Assembly (NCBI RefSeq): GCF_001428365.1
Contig: NZ_LMSH01000002.1
Coordinates: forward strand, 1,137,505-1,201,504
DNA from: Arthrobacter sp. Soil763
Lineage (GTDB): Bacteria > Actinomycetota > Actinomycetes > Actinomycetales > Micrococcaceae
Reading direction: 5' to 3'
Length of the DNA stretch: 64,000 bases
Under the pieces are notes generated by a model. It was not told the origin of the DNA and ran no database searches. It saw only the letters and a program-made list of their open reading frames with translations. Below, in pieces: positions 17,829-26,916 of this stretch. A program made the translations under genes and the position numbers. How positions within the stretch are numbered: the first letter of the stretch is position 1; every line of letters starts with the position of its first letter.

Positions 17829-19033
17829 AGCCGGTCCCGGAGGGTGGAGAGCCGTTCCGCGGCTTCCTCCAGCACCCAGGTCTTCTTGCAGAAGGCGAAG
17901 CGCAGCAGGCTGCGCGTCCGCTCGGCGCCCTCGGCGTGGCAGAACACCGGCACCGGGATGGCGGCCACGCCCACCAGCTCCGGCAGCCGCCGGGCCAGGT
18001 CCACCGAATCGGAAATCCCCAGCGGCGCCGTGTCCACGTTCACGAAGTACGTCCCCTGCGGGGTGAACACCTCCAGGCCCGCCGCGCGGAGACCCTCGCT
18101 GAGGATGTCGCGCTTGAGCCGCAGGGTGTCCGCGATGCCGGCGTAGAACTCGTCCGGCAGGCCCAGGCCCAGGGCGATAGCGCTCTGGAACGGCGTTCCG
18201 GAGCTGTAGCTGAGGAACTGCTTCACCGTGCGGGCAGCGGCCACGAGGTGCTCGGGGCCGGAGAGCCAGCCGACCTTCCAGCCCGTGAAGGAGAACGTCT
18301 TGCCCGCCGAGGAGATGGTCAGGGTGCGCTCCGCGGCGCCGGGGAGGGAGGCGATTGGCAGGTGCGCGGTACCGAAGGTGAGGTGCTCGTAGACCTCATC
18401 GGTGAGGATCACGGCGTCGTGCCTGGCAGCGAGCTCGACGATGCGCTCCAGCACCCCGCGGGGGAACACCGCGCCGGTGGGGTTGTGCGGGTTGTTCACC
18501 AGCACCACCTTGGTGCGGTCACTGAACGCCGCGGCCAGGGCATCGAGATCCGGCATGAAGTCGGGAGCCAGCAGCGGGGCGGTGACGTGCGTGGCGCCGG
18601 AGAGCCCGATGATGGCGCCGTAGGAGTCGTAGAACGGCTCGAAGGTCAGCACCTCATCGCCCGGGCCCACCAGGGCCAGCAGCGCCGCGGCAATCGCCTC
18701 GGTGGCGCCGGTGGTGACAATCACCTCCGTCTGCGGATCCGGGGTGAGCCCGTAGAAGCGCTCCTGGTGCAGCGAGATGGCCTCACGCAGTTCAAGGATG
18801 CCCTTGCCCGGCGCGTACTGGTTGGCTCCGGCGGCGATCGCGGCCTGCGCGGCGTCCTTGATCTCCGCCGGGCCGTCCTCGTCCGGGAAGCCCTGGCCGA
18901 GGTTGATGGCTCCGGTGTTCAGGGCCAGCGTGGTCATCTCCTCGAAGATGGTCACGCCGAGGTTCCCGCCGGGGGAGAGCAGGTTGGCGCCGGTGGCGGT
19001 GCGCTGCCACGGGGCCAGCGGCCGCGCGCTCAC
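17825..19033 (-). CDS. Class I/II PLP-dependent aminotransferase
   Basis: A 402-residue fold-type I aminotransferase of the kynurenine/methionine aminotransferase-like group: INLGQGFPDEDGP, NNPHNPTGAVF, DEVYEHLTFG, the PLP lysine in ISSAGKTFSFTGWKVGW, and the C-terminal arginine region RSLLRFAFCK. Possible roles include methionine or succinyl-diaminopimelate transamination; the substrate is not readable. GTG 19033 overlaps the SDR stop by 4 nt. Confidence 0.9.
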   Translation of the reverse strand: MSARPLAPWQRTATGANLLSPGGNLGVTIFEEMTTLALNTGAINLGQGFPDEDGPAEIKDAAQAAIAAGANQYAPGKGILELREAISLHQERFYGLTPDPQTEVIVTTGATEAIAAALLALVGPGDEVLTFEPFYDSYGAIIGLSGATHVTAPLLAPDFMPDLDALAAAFSDRTKVVLVNNPHNPTGAVFPRGVLERIVELAARHDAVILTDEVYEHLTFGTAHLPIASLPGAAERTLTISSAGKTFSFTGWKVGWLSGPEHLVAAARTVKQFLSYSSGTPFQSAIALGLGLPDEFYAGIADTLRLKRDILSEGLRAAGLEVFTPQGTYFVNVDTAPLGISDSVDLARRLPELVGVAAIPVPVFCHAEGAERTRSLLRFAFCKKTWVLEEAAERLSTLRDRL

Positions 19034-19929
19034 CGGGTTTCCGCCTTGCCGGCCGCGGCGCCGCCCTGTGCCGGTGCGCCCGGGCGGCCGGTGAACTTGT
19101 CCATCGTCGTGTAGATACCGAAGATCTTGCCGCCCACGAAGTCCCACGCCCGCACCGGCAGCAGCCCGCGCAGCACCTTGCCCAGCTGCGCCGTCGCCGG
19201 CGCGATCAGCTGCGGCCGGCCCTGCACGGCCGCGCGCCAGGCGCGGTCGACGGCGTCGTCCGGGCTCATCAGCGGGGTGAACAGCGGACCGCGGGCGCCG
19301 GCAAACATGCCGGTGGAGATGTAGCTGGGGCAGAACGTGGTCACTTTCAGGTGCCCGTAGCCCTGTTGCTCGAGTTCGAGCCGCAGCGAGTCGCTCCAGC
19401 CGATGACCGCCCACTTGGAGGCGGCGTAAACGCTCATGCGCGGGTTGGAGACGGTGCCGGCGGCCGAGGCGATGTTCAGGATCCGGCGGGGCCGTCCGCT
19501 GTCGGCCATCATTGCCGGCAGGAAGGCGAGCGTGGTGTACATCGGGGCCAGGGTGTTGATGTCCATGGTCAACGCAATGTCCCGGGCTGGCTCGTGGTCC
19601 CAGAACAGGGCGCCGCGCACGATCCCGGCGTTGTTGACCAGCAGGGTCAGGGGTCCCTCCGCTGCCGCTTCGGCTGCGGCTTCGGCGATCGCCTCCCGGC
19701 TGGCCAGGTCCACGCGGCGGACGACGGCGCGGGCGCCCGCTTCGGTGACCTCTGCCGCGGTGCGCGCCAGGCCGTCGGCGTCGACGTCCCAGAGAATGAC
19801 GACGGCGGCGCCCTCGCGGGCCGCGCGCAGGGCGTAAAGCCGGCCCATCCCCATGGCGGCTCCGGTGACAAGGACGACGCCGCCGGCAACGGTGAACGGC
19901 TCGATGGAGGAATTGTTCAGTGCTGACAT
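19030..19929 (-). CDS. Short-chain dehydrogenase/reductase
   Basis: A 299-residue classical SDR: NAD(P)-binding TGAAMGMGR, NNAGIVRG, catalytic Ser in NIASAAG and YAASK (Tyr and Lys). Length beyond about 250 reflects a C-terminal extension ending in an Ala/Gly-rich tail. It heads a three-gene operon with 4-nt overlaps. The TANNNT element TAGCAT lies 6 nt before the ATG, and coaD starts 49 nt away on the other strand with the same architecture. Substrate unknown. Confidence 0.9.
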   Translation of the reverse strand: MSALNNSSIEPFTVAGGVVLVTGAAMGMGRLYALRAAREGAAVVILWDVDADGLARTAAEVTEAGARAVVRRVDLASREAIAEAAAEAAAEGPLTLLVNNAGIVRGALFWDHEPARDIALTMDINTLAPMYTTLAFLPAMMADSGRPRRILNIASAAGTVSNPRMSVYAASKWAVIGWSDSLRLELEQQGYGHLKVTTFCPSYISTGMFAGARGPLFTPLMSPDDAVDRAWRAAVQGRPQLIAPATAQLGKVLRGLLPVRAWDFVGGKIFGIYTTMDKFTGRPGAPAQGGAAAGKAETR

Positions 19930-19935
19930 TCCGCC

Positions 19936-19941
19936 ATGCTA
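19936..19941 (-). promoter_or_regulatory. -10 element, leaderless promoter of the SDR operon
   Basis: TAGCAT on the minus strand, 6 nt (ggcgga) before ATG 19929. Confidence 0.5.
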
Positions 19942-19965
19942 TCCCGGGCCGTCCGGGGGATGCGG

Positions 19966-19971
19966 TAGGTT
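19966..19971 (+). promoter_or_regulatory. -10 element of coaD, leaderless-type spacing
   Basis: TAGGTT, then 6 nt (cggagg) and ATG 19978. The GGAGG in the spacer touches the ATG and would not be transcribed in a leaderless message. Confidence 0.5.
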
Positions 19972-19977
19972 CGGAGG

Positions 19978-20478
19978 ATGAGACGCGCGGTATGCCCTGG
20001 CTCCTTCGACCCCATCCACAACGGCCACCTGGAAGTCATTGCCCGCGCCGCGAGCCTCTTCGATGAGGTGATCGTGGCCGTGTCCACGAACTACGCCAAG
20101 AAGTACCGGTTTACCCTGGACGAGCGCCTGGACATGGCCCGGGAGACACTGGCCTCGCTGCGCGGGATCGTGGTGGAGCCCGTGGGCGAAGGGCTGCTGG
20201 CCGAGTACTGCCGGAACCGTGGCGCCACGGCGATCGTCAAGGGCCTCCGGTCCTCCTCGGACTTCGATTACGAGCTGCCCATGGCCACGATGAACCGGCA
20301 GCTGACCGGAGTCGAGACCGTGTTCATCCCCGCGGAGGGCCACTACCTGCACCTCTCGTCCACCCTGATCAAGGAAGTCTTCAGCCTGGGCGGGGACGTG
20401 TCCGAGTTCCTTCCGAAGTCGGTGCTCCGGCGGCTGCGGTCCGGCGAGCCGGAGAAGAATCCGCCCGGCAGAGGGTAG
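19978..20478 (+). CDS. coaD: Phosphopantetheine adenylyltransferase
   Basis: Fourth step of coenzyme A synthesis: ATP + 4'-phosphopantetheine to dephospho-CoA. The 166-residue protein has the nucleotidyltransferase motif PGSFDPIHNGHLEVI (H-x-x-H equivalent HNGH), VKGLRSSSDFDYELPMA and SSTLIKEVF. CoA feeds the ACP, Fab and Ole pathways encoded elsewhere in the window. Confidence 0.96.
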   Translation: MRRAVCPGSFDPIHNGHLEVIARAASLFDEVIVAVSTNYAKKYRFTLDERLDMARETLASLRGIVVEPVGEGLLAEYCRNRGATAIVKGLRSSSDFDYELPMATMNRQLTGVETVFIPAEGHYLHLSSTLIKEVFSLGGDVSEFLPKSVLRRLRSGEPEKNPPGRG

Positions 20479-20566
20479 GATTGACCGGTACTCGGGAGCC
20501 TGGCTCCGGTGGCGCGGCCCTTGCCGGTGCCGGGGTGCGGCGCCCTGCCGCGCGCCGTCGGCCGGT

Positions 20567-20596
20567 TTGAGTCCGTCCGGAAGATCAGGCTAAGAT
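20567..20596 (+). promoter_or_regulatory. Promoter of yceD-rpmF-rnc-mutM
   Basis: TTGAGT (20567-20572), an 18-bp spacer and TAAGAT (20591-20596). Transcription would begin near 20603, giving a leader of roughly 27 nt that contains AGGAG at 20620-20624. Confidence 0.6.
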
Positions 20597-20629
20597 GGTA
20601 CGTCGGTCATATGTTCAACAGGAGTTCTC

Positions 20630-21178
20630 ATTAAACGAGATGCTAGTTCGCCCCTGGCGTTCGACGTCAAGGACCTCGGACGCAGTCCGGGAAGCATGCG
20701 GACACTGAAGGAACATGTACCCGCACCAAGTGACCTTGGTGTGGCGCTCATTGGTGTGCAGGAAGGCTCGGATGTCGAGCTGGATCTGCGCCTGGAGGCC
20801 GTACACGAAGGAATTCTGGTTTCGGGAACCGCGAACGTCGAAGTAACGGGCGAATGCGGCCGATGCCTGGATCCCCTTGCGTATGACCTTGAGGTCAATG
20901 TGCAAGAACTGTTCTTCTACGGGGACGCCGAGTTCCCGGACGAAGAAGATGAAGAAGAGCAACGTCGAGTCGAGCACGATCTGATCGATCTTGAGCCGGT
21001 GTTGCGGGACGCAGTGGTCACCATGCTGCCGTTCCAGCCGGTGTGCCGGGAAGACTGCCAAGGCCTGTGCTCCGAATGCGGAGTCCGCCTGGAAGACGAG
21101 CCGGGGCACCACCACGAGGTCGTAGATCCTCGCTGGGCTGCCCTAGCCGACCTGGCTAAGCCTGACCGGCAAAACTGA
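20630..21178 (+). CDS. YceD/DUF177 family protein, probable ATT start
   Basis: Homologue of YceD, encoded before rpmF in most bacteria and linked to 23S rRNA metabolism. Cysteines in ECGRCLDPL and VCREDCQGLCSECG may bind metal. The first ATG in frame is 20696, but the codons before it read SPLAFDVKDLGRSPGSM, which matches the conserved N-terminus of actinobacterial homologues. No ATG, GTG or TTG exists between the in-frame stop at 20591 and 20696. ATT 20630 has AGGAG 5 nt upstream, so I propose it as start (182 residues); ATG 20696 (160 residues) is the conservative alternative. Confidence 0.8.
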   Translation: MKRDASSPLAFDVKDLGRSPGSMRTLKEHVPAPSDLGVALIGVQEGSDVELDLRLEAVHEGILVSGTANVEVTGECGRCLDPLAYDLEVNVQELFFYGDAEFPDEEDEEEQRRVEHDLIDLEPVLRDAVVTMLPFQPVCREDCQGLCSECGVRLEDEPGHHHEVVDPRWAALADLAKPDRQN

Positions 21179-21214
21179 TTTGTAAGTGTTGGACTAGAGA
21201 GAAATGAGTTAGCC

Positions 21215-21418
21215 GTGGCTGTTCCCAAGCGGAAAATGTCTCGCTCGAATACCCGCGCCCGCCGCTCCCAGTGGAAGGCAACCGCCCCCCACCTGGTGAA
21301 GACCGTAGAGAACGGCCAGGTTGTTTACAGCCTGCCGCACCAGGCAAAGGTCGTTACCGACTCGGCTGGCACCGCGCTGTTCCTTGAGTACAAGGGCCGC
21401 AAGGTCGCAGACGTCTAA
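21215..21418 (+). CDS. rpmF: 50S ribosomal protein L32
   Basis: Small basic large-subunit protein of 67 residues beginning [20 protein letters not shown]. It has no cysteine, so it is the zinc-free form rather than the zinc-ribbon form. GTG start. Position between yceD and rnc is the classic arrangement. Confidence 0.96.
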   Translation: MAVPKRKMSRSNTRARRSQWKATAPHLVKTVENGQVVYSLPHQAKVVTDSAGTALFLEYKGRKVADV

Positions 21419-21439
21419 TCCGCCAACAGGCTGACTAAG

Positions 21440-22210
21440 ATGTCTTCAACTGAAGAGCTTCTGAAGCGTCTCGGTGTCTCTATTGACGCCGGGACGCTTC
21501 GTCTTGCTCTGACACACCGTTCCTACGCCTACGAAAACGGCGGCATCCCCACCAACGAGCGGCTCGAGTTCCTGGGCGACTCAATCCTGGGGTTCTCCGT
21601 GACGGACGCGCTCTACCGGGACAACCCGGACCTGCCCGAAGGGGATCTGGCCAAGCGGCGCTCCGCCGTCGTCAGCACCCGGGCGCTGGCCGGCATCGGC
21701 CGCAGCATCGGGCTGGGGGAGTACATCTACCTGGGCCAGGGCGAGAAGCTCACCCAGGGCAAGAACAAGGCCTCAATCCTGGCGGACACCATGGAGGCGC
21801 TGATCGGCGCCACCTACCTGTCCAATGACCTGGAGACCGCCCGCCAGCTGGTGATGCGGCTGATCGGGCCGCTGCTGAAGGACGCTGCGGTGCTCGGCGC
21901 CGGCACGGACTGGAAAACCAGCATCCAGGAGCTCGCCGCCAGCCGCCAGCTCGGCACCATCAACTATCTCGTGGAGGGCTCCGGCCCGGACCACGCCCGG
22001 TCGTTCGTGGCGGTGCTGCGGATCGGCGGCACGGACTACGGCACCGGGTCGGGCAACTCGAAGAAGGAAGCCGAGCAGGAAGCCGCGGCCGACGCCTGGC
22101 GCCGGCTCACCGCCCCCGCTGGCGCCCAGTCGACCGACGCCGGGGACGCCGGACCTTCAGAAGCTGCCTCATCCAACGCCCCGCCTTCCGCGGCGCCGGC
22201 CAGCAGCTAG
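21440..22210 (+). CDS. rnc: Ribonuclease III
   Basis: Double-strand RNA endonuclease for rRNA and mRNA processing. The signature [13 protein letters not shown] is near residue 40, the second acidic cluster is [13 protein letters not shown], and a dsRNA-binding domain covers about 155-225 ([34 protein letters not shown]). The last 30 residues are Ala/Ser/Pro-rich. Length 256. Confidence 0.96.
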   Translation: MSSTEELLKRLGVSIDAGTLRLALTHRSYAYENGGIPTNERLEFLGDSILGFSVTDALYRDNPDLPEGDLAKRRSAVVSTRALAGIGRSIGLGEYIYLGQGEKLTQGKNKASILADTMEALIGATYLSNDLETARQLVMRLIGPLLKDAAVLGAGTDWKTSIQELAASRQLGTINYLVEGSGPDHARSFVAVLRIGGTDYGTGSGNSKKEAEQEAAADAWRRLTAPAGAQSTDAGDAGPSEAASSNAPPSAAPASS

Positions 22211-22219
22211 GCAGCGGCC

Positions 22220-23167
22220 TTGCCTGAACTTCCCGAGGTGGAGGTGGTCCGGCGCGGACTCGTGAGCTGGGTGCGGGGCCGGACCATCACCGCCGTCGAG
22301 GTCCTGGACCCGCGGTCCCTGCGCCGGCACGCCCTGGGGCCGGAGGACTTCGCCGGCAACCTCGAGGGGGCCCGCGTCCTGGACGTGGTCCGGCGCGGCA
22401 AGTTCCTGTGGATGCCGCTGGCGGACACGCCCGGCCATCCCGGGACTCCCGCCGTCGCGCTGATGGCGCACCTGGGTATGTCCGGGCAACTGCTGATGCA
22501 GGACCCCGACGTCCCGGACGAAAAGCACCTGAAGGTCCGGCTGCGGCTCAGTCCGGCCGCGGGCATGCCCGAGGAGCTCCGGTTCGTGGACCAGCGGATC
22601 TTCGGCGGCCTGTTCCTCACCTCGCTGGTTCCCACCGCCGACGGCGGACCGGGCGGTCTGGCGGAGACCCCGCTCCCGCTGATCGCTGAGGAAGCCTCCC
22701 ACATCGCCCGGGACCCGCTGGACCCGCACTTCTCCTTTGAGACCTTTTATCGGCGCCTCCGGGCCCGCCGGACCGGGCTCAAACGCGCCCTGCTGGACCA
22801 GGGCCTGGTTTCCGGGATCGGCAACATCTACGCCGACGAGGCGCTCTGGCTGGCCAGGCTACACTACGCCCGGCCCACGGACACGCTGCGCCGCGGCGAG
22901 GCGCAGCGGGTCCTCGACGCCGCCCGGCAGGTCATGACGGACGCGCTGGCCGCGGGCGGGACCAGCTTCGATTCGCTGTACGTCAACGTCAACGGCGCCT
23001 CCGGCTACTTCGAACGGTCCCTGAATGCCTACGGCCGCGAGGGCCGCGAATGCCGCCGTTGCGCCGAAGCGGGGATCGTCAGCCTGCTCAAGCGCGAGCA
23101 GTTCATGAACCGCTCCTCCTACACCTGCCCGGTCTGCCAGCCGAAGCCGCGCAACGGCCGCTGGTAA
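22220..23167 (+). CDS. mutM: Formamidopyrimidine-DNA glycosylase
   Basis: Base-excision repair enzyme removing 8-oxoguanine. After the TTG start the chain reads [13 protein letters not shown], giving the catalytic N-terminal Pro and Glu. The helix-2-turn-helix region ([18 protein letters not shown]) and the zinc finger (CRRCAEAG and CPVCQ near the C-terminus) are intact. Length 315. Its stop is 6 nt from the stop of convergent oleD, with no terminator between them. Confidence 0.95.
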   Translation: MPELPEVEVVRRGLVSWVRGRTITAVEVLDPRSLRRHALGPEDFAGNLEGARVLDVVRRGKFLWMPLADTPGHPGTPAVALMAHLGMSGQLLMQDPDVPDEKHLKVRLRLSPAAGMPEELRFVDQRIFGGLFLTSLVPTADGGPGGLAETPLPLIAEEASHIARDPLDPHFSFETFYRRLRARRTGLKRALLDQGLVSGIGNIYADEALWLARLHYARPTDTLRRGEAQRVLDAARQVMTDALAAGGTSFDSLYVNVNGASGYFERSLNAYGREGRECRRCAEAGIVSLLKREQFMNRSSYTCPVCQPKPRNGRW

Positions 23168-23173
23168 CAGAAG

Positions 23174-24145
23174 TCAGCGCCCGCCGTAGTGCCGGGCCAG
23201 CCGCTCCAGTCCCTCATCCAGCGACACCGCCGGCGTCCAGTCCAGCAGCGCCCGGGTCTGGCGCTGGTCGAACCAGTGCGCGGTGGACAGCTGCTCGGCG
23301 AGGAACCGGGTCATCGGCGGCTCCTCCGTCCTGCCGGCCCGGAGCCAGGCCTTCTCCACCACGGAGCCGGCCGCCCGCGCCAGCCGGCCCGGGACGTGCC
23401 AGGCCGGGGCCGGTACGCCGCCGGCGGCGCAGATGCCCGCCAGCAGTTCGCCCACCGGGCGCGGTTCGCCGTTCGTGACCACCAGGGCCCGGCCGTGGAT
23501 GTGGTCCATCCGGTGCAGCGCGGCCACGATCGCCGACGCCGCGTTGTCGACGTACGTGGTGTCGATCAGCGCCGCGCCGGCATCAAGCAACGGCAGGCGG
23601 CCCCGGCGGGCCCGGTCCAGCACCCGCTCCACCAGCTGCGTGTCGCCCGGGCCCCAGACCACGTGCGGCCGCACCGCCGCGACCCGCAGTTCCGGTGAGT
23701 CGGCGGCCAGGGCCAGCAGCTCCGCCGCGGCCTTGGTGCGCGCATAGTCGCCGTGCGCGCCGGCCGGGTCCGCCGGTTCGGCGCCCAGCCCGGCGATCGC
23801 GGCCCCGGAGTTCGCCACCGAGGGGGAGGAAACGAACACCAGCCCGCGCACCCCGGCGTCCCGCGCGGCACGCAGCAGCCGGCGGGTTCCCTCGATGTTC
23901 ACCTCGTCGAAATCCGCCGCGCGGCCGGTAAAGGAGACCTTCGCGGCGAGATGGATGACGCCCTCGGCGCCGGCCACCGCGCGGCGGAGCGCGCCGTCGT
24001 CGGACAGGGACCCGCGGACGTCGGTCGCGCCGGCCACGCCGGAGGGGCGGCGCTGGAACGTGGTGACGGCATGTCCCTGCCGCAGCAGCAGTTTCGCTAC
24101 CTCGCCGCCGAGCAGCCCGCTCGCGCCGGTGACCAGGACCCTCAT
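23174..24145 (-). CDS. oleD: OleD-like NAD(P)-dependent 2-alkyl-3-oxoalkanoate reductase
   Basis: Extended SDR of 323 residues: TGASGLLGGEVAKLLL Rossmann motif, VIHLAAKVSF, FVSSPSVANSG, and YARTK (Tyr/Lys). In olefin synthesis OleD reduces the 2-alkyl-3-ketoacid made by OleA to the beta-hydroxy acid. Assignment depends on its place after oleA and oleBC; the ATG overlaps the oleBC stop by 4 nt (ATGA). Confidence 0.87.
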   Translation of the reverse strand: MRVLVTGASGLLGGEVAKLLLRQGHAVTTFQRRPSGVAGATDVRGSLSDDGALRRAVAGAEGVIHLAAKVSFTGRAADFDEVNIEGTRRLLRAARDAGVRGLVFVSSPSVANSGAAIAGLGAEPADPAGAHGDYARTKAAAELLALAADSPELRVAAVRPHVVWGPGDTQLVERVLDRARRGRLPLLDAGAALIDTTYVDNAASAIVAALHRMDHIHGRALVVTNGEPRPVGELLAGICAAGGVPAPAWHVPGRLARAAGSVVEKAWLRAGRTEEPPMTRFLAEQLSTAHWFDQRQTRALLDWTPAVSLDEGLERLARHYGGR

Positions 24146-26916
24146 GGCGTGCCCGGCCGGCCGCCGGCAAGCACCCGTGTGGCCCAGCGGGCCAGGCGGG
24201 TCCGGTCGATCTTGGCGTTGTGCCGGATGTCGGTCGGCTGGGACGGCACGGTGAGCACGGCCGACACCTCGACGCCGGACCCACGGGCGGCGGCGCGCAC
24301 GCGCCCGGCCAGCTCCGGGGCCGCGGGTCCTGCCCGGCGGACCGGGGGCTCCGTTTCGACGGCGGCGGCCACGGCCTGGGTCCCGGCCGGCCCGACCCCG
24401 ACGACGGCGGCCAGGCCGACGCCGTCGAGCTGTTCGATGGCCTGTTCCGCCCCGACGGGGGTCACCGCGGCGCCGGGCGTCGTAACGACGTGCGCGAGCC
24501 GGCCCTCCACCCAGAGCCGGCCGGCAGCGTCGAAGTGTCCGACGTCCCCGGTGCGGTGCCAGCCCGGGGTGCGGACGCTCTCGCGCTGGGTCAGCCAGAG
24601 CCGGTCGTAGCTGTCCTTCACGTGCGGCGCGCTGACCAGGATTTCCCCGGTTACCCCGGGATCTGTGACCGGCGAATCCCCGGGGGCGGTGCCGTCCGCG
24701 GCGAGCGGGACGACGGCGGCGCGTGCGCCGTGCACCGGCCGGCCCACGCAGACGCCGTTCCCGGCTCCCGCGACGGTGCCGGCGGCGGCGTCGGCCTCCG
24801 CGGCGCGGATTTCGTCCAGGCTGATGTCGGTCACGGGCAGCGCCTCGGTCATGCCGTAGGGGGTGTGCAGTGACGCGGCCGGCACCAGACGCTGCACCTC
24901 CTCCAGCAGCGCAGCCGGAACCGGCGCACCCGCGGAGAGCAGCAGTTCCACCCGGGCCAGCGCGGCCTGCCCGGCAGGGTCCAGTCCGGACGCGGTCGCG
25001 AGGACATTGCGCAGCGCCGCGGGGGAGGCGAAGACGACGGTGGCGTCGATGGCGGCCGCGGCGTCGGCGAGGGCGCGGGCGGTCAGCGTCCGGGGCAGGG
25101 TCACGTCCATGGCGGGCGTGACGGAGACGGCGCCCAGTGCCGGGCCGAGCAGCGCGAACGGAGCGAAGCCGGCCACCAGGCGGGCGCCCGGCCGGATCCC
25201 CAGGGTTGCTGCCACGGTGTCCCGCGTCGCGGCCAGTTGCCGGTGGGTGTACAGCACGCCCTTGGCCGGGCCGGTGGAACCGGAGGTGAAGAGCACCGCG
25301 GCCGGGTCATCCGGCGCGGGTGCCGGGAGCCGGTCCGCCGCCTCGGCGGACGCGCCGCAGCGGGTGAGTTCGTCAAGGGAGGTTTCGACGCGCAGGATCC
25401 GGCGGCGGGCGGCCGGCAGGTCCCGGACGCTGATGCGCCGGCCGGACCAGCCGAGCGCCGCGGCGGCCGCCAGGGCCCGGTCGATGCCGATCAGGAAGTC
25501 CGGGGTCGCGCCCTTGACGGCGCGGCTCAGGCCGCGGGTGCCGAGGCCGGCGTCGGCGACGACCACCACCGCGCCCAGCCGGAGGCACGCATACAGGACG
25601 ACCGTCAGGTCCACCCCCGGCGGCACCATCAGGCTGACCCGGCTTCCGGACCGCACGCCGGCGTCGTGCAGGCCCGCGGCGAGGTGCGTGATGCTGTCCT
25701 CCAGGTCGCTCCAGCTCAGCGAGCGGGCCGTGTGCCTGTCCGCGGCCATTTCGGCGACGGCGGTGTCACCGGCGGCTGTCCCGGAGGCCAGCGATGTCAA
25801 CGGAGCCCAGAGCGGTTCCCACGCTGCGCCCCCGGGGTGGGGCGTCAACTGTCCGTTCGGCGGGGCGGTGGCCTCGGGGTGGGGCGTGAACTGTCCGTTC
25901 GGCGGTCTGGTGGCCTCGGGGCGGGGCGTGAACTGTCCGTTCGGCGGGGCGGTGGCCTCGGGGTGGGGCGTGAACTGTCCGTTCGGCCCCAAGGAGTCGG
26001 CGAGCCAGTCAAAGATGGGCGAGGCGATGTCGCGGTCCTCGGCGAGCAGGTGCCCGGCACCTTCGAAGCGGTGCACCCTGGCCTGCGGCAGCCGGCCGAT
26101 CAGGTCCTTGAGGTAGCGGTCGGAGAAGATCGGGTCGCGCGGGCCCCACAGCATCAGGGCCGGGACGTCCAGGCCGCGCACGCCCTCCGCGACGCGCGTC
26201 AGCGCCGGGTAGCTCGGATGCGAGGCGTCCGCCGGGATGTCCGCGACGAAGTTCCCCACGCCCGTCCGACGCCCGGCGCCGCGGTAGGGGGCCCTGAACG
26301 CGGCGCGGACCGCGGGGGCGAGCTGCCGGCGTGCCAGGGCGTGCGTGACCTGCAGGAACGCCGGGGTCGTCGTTGTTCCCCAGCGGTGCACCGCCGGGTG
26401 CAGGGCCAGCCGCAGGGCCGGAGGGATGGGGGTGCCGTCGGGCTGGTGGACGGCGGTGTTGGTCAGCACCACCCCGGCGAGCTGGTCCCGGTGTGACAGC
26501 GCCCAGCCGAGGCTGATTACCCCGCCCCAGTCGTGGCCGACGGTGACGACCGGGCCGTCCAGGCCGAGCGCAGCGGTGAGGTCGCCGAGGTCGGTGATCC
26601 GGTCCGCCAGGCGCCGGAACGTGCCGGTCCGCTCGGAGAAGCCCATGTCCAGCTGGTCCACTGCCACCACGCGCCACGGGCGGGCGGGGTTGGACCCGGC
26701 GGCCAGCAGGCTGCGCCACAGGTAGGACCAGGTGGGGTTGCCGTGCACGCACAGCAGCGTCCCTTCCGGGGTGAGGCCGCGGAGGGCGAGCTCCGCGCCG
26801 TTATCGAGCAGGTGCCAGCGCCGCACGGTGCCGGGTTCGTCGGCGGCGGAGCTGGAGGGCACGTCGAGTTCGCGCGACCAGGCAGGGTCGGCGCCGGGCC
26901 AGTCCGCGGCTACCAA
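24142..26916 (-). CDS. oleBC: OleB-OleC fusion (beta-lactone decarboxylase + beta-lactone synthetase)
   Basis: A 924-residue two-enzyme protein. Residues 1-307 are an alpha/beta-hydrolase of the haloalkane-dehalogenase type (HGNPTWSYLW, nucleophile Asp129 in VGHDWGGVISLGW). This OleB part decarboxylates beta-lactones to alkenes. Residues about 363-924 are an acyl-adenylate-forming OleC domain (LFTSGSTGPAKGVLYTH, PYGMTEALP, HRTGDVGHFD, HNAKIDR) that makes the beta-lactone from OleD's hydroxy acid. A 14-residue tandem repeat joins them. The start is TTG 26916, overlapping the oleA stop by 7 nt; GTG 26862 is an alternative. Confidence 0.9.
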   Translation of the reverse strand: MVAADWPGADPAWSRELDVPSSSAADEPGTVRRWHLLDNGAELALRGLTPEGTLLCVHGNPTWSYLWRSLLAAGSNPARPWRVVAVDQLDMGFSERTGTFRRLADRITDLGDLTAALGLDGPVVTVGHDWGGVISLGWALSHRDQLAGVVLTNTAVHQPDGTPIPPALRLALHPAVHRWGTTTTPAFLQVTHALARRQLAPAVRAAFRAPYRGAGRRTGVGNFVADIPADASHPSYPALTRVAEGVRGLDVPALMLWGPRDPIFSDRYLKDLIGRLPQARVHRFEGAGHLLAEDRDIASPIFDWLADSLGPNGQFTPHPEATAPPNGQFTPRPEATRPPNGQFTPHPEATAPPNGQLTPHPGGAAWEPLWAPLTSLASGTAAGDTAVAEMAADRHTARSLSWSDLEDSITHLAAGLHDAGVRSGSRVSLMVPPGVDLTVVLYACLRLGAVVVVADAGLGTRGLSRAVKGATPDFLIGIDRALAAAAALGWSGRRISVRDLPAARRRILRVETSLDELTRCGASAEAADRLPAPAPDDPAAVLFTSGSTGPAKGVLYTHRQLAATRDTVAATLGIRPGARLVAGFAPFALLGPALGAVSVTPAMDVTLPRTLTARALADAAAAIDATVVFASPAALRNVLATASGLDPAGQAALARVELLLSAGAPVPAALLEEVQRLVPAASLHTPYGMTEALPVTDISLDEIRAAEADAAAGTVAGAGNGVCVGRPVHGARAAVVPLAADGTAPGDSPVTDPGVTGEILVSAPHVKDSYDRLWLTQRESVRTPGWHRTGDVGHFDAAGRLWVEGRLAHVVTTPGAAVTPVGAEQAIEQLDGVGLAAVVGVGPAGTQAVAAAVETEPPVRRAGPAAPELAGRVRAAARGSGVEVSAVLTVPSQPTDIRHNAKIDRTRLARWATRVLAGGRPGTP
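25831..25988 (-). repeat. 42-bp tandem repeat encoding the OleB-OleC linker
   Basis: Four in-frame copies of 42 bp (from 25831, 25873, 25915 and 25957, the last partial) encode PNGQFTPHPEATAP-type units at about residues 310-362 of OleBC. Copies differ at only a few positions. Confidence 0.92.

Noticed and set aside
25831..25988. CRISPR-like array
   Set aside because: The repeats are contiguous, without spacers, and code in frame for the OleBC linker.
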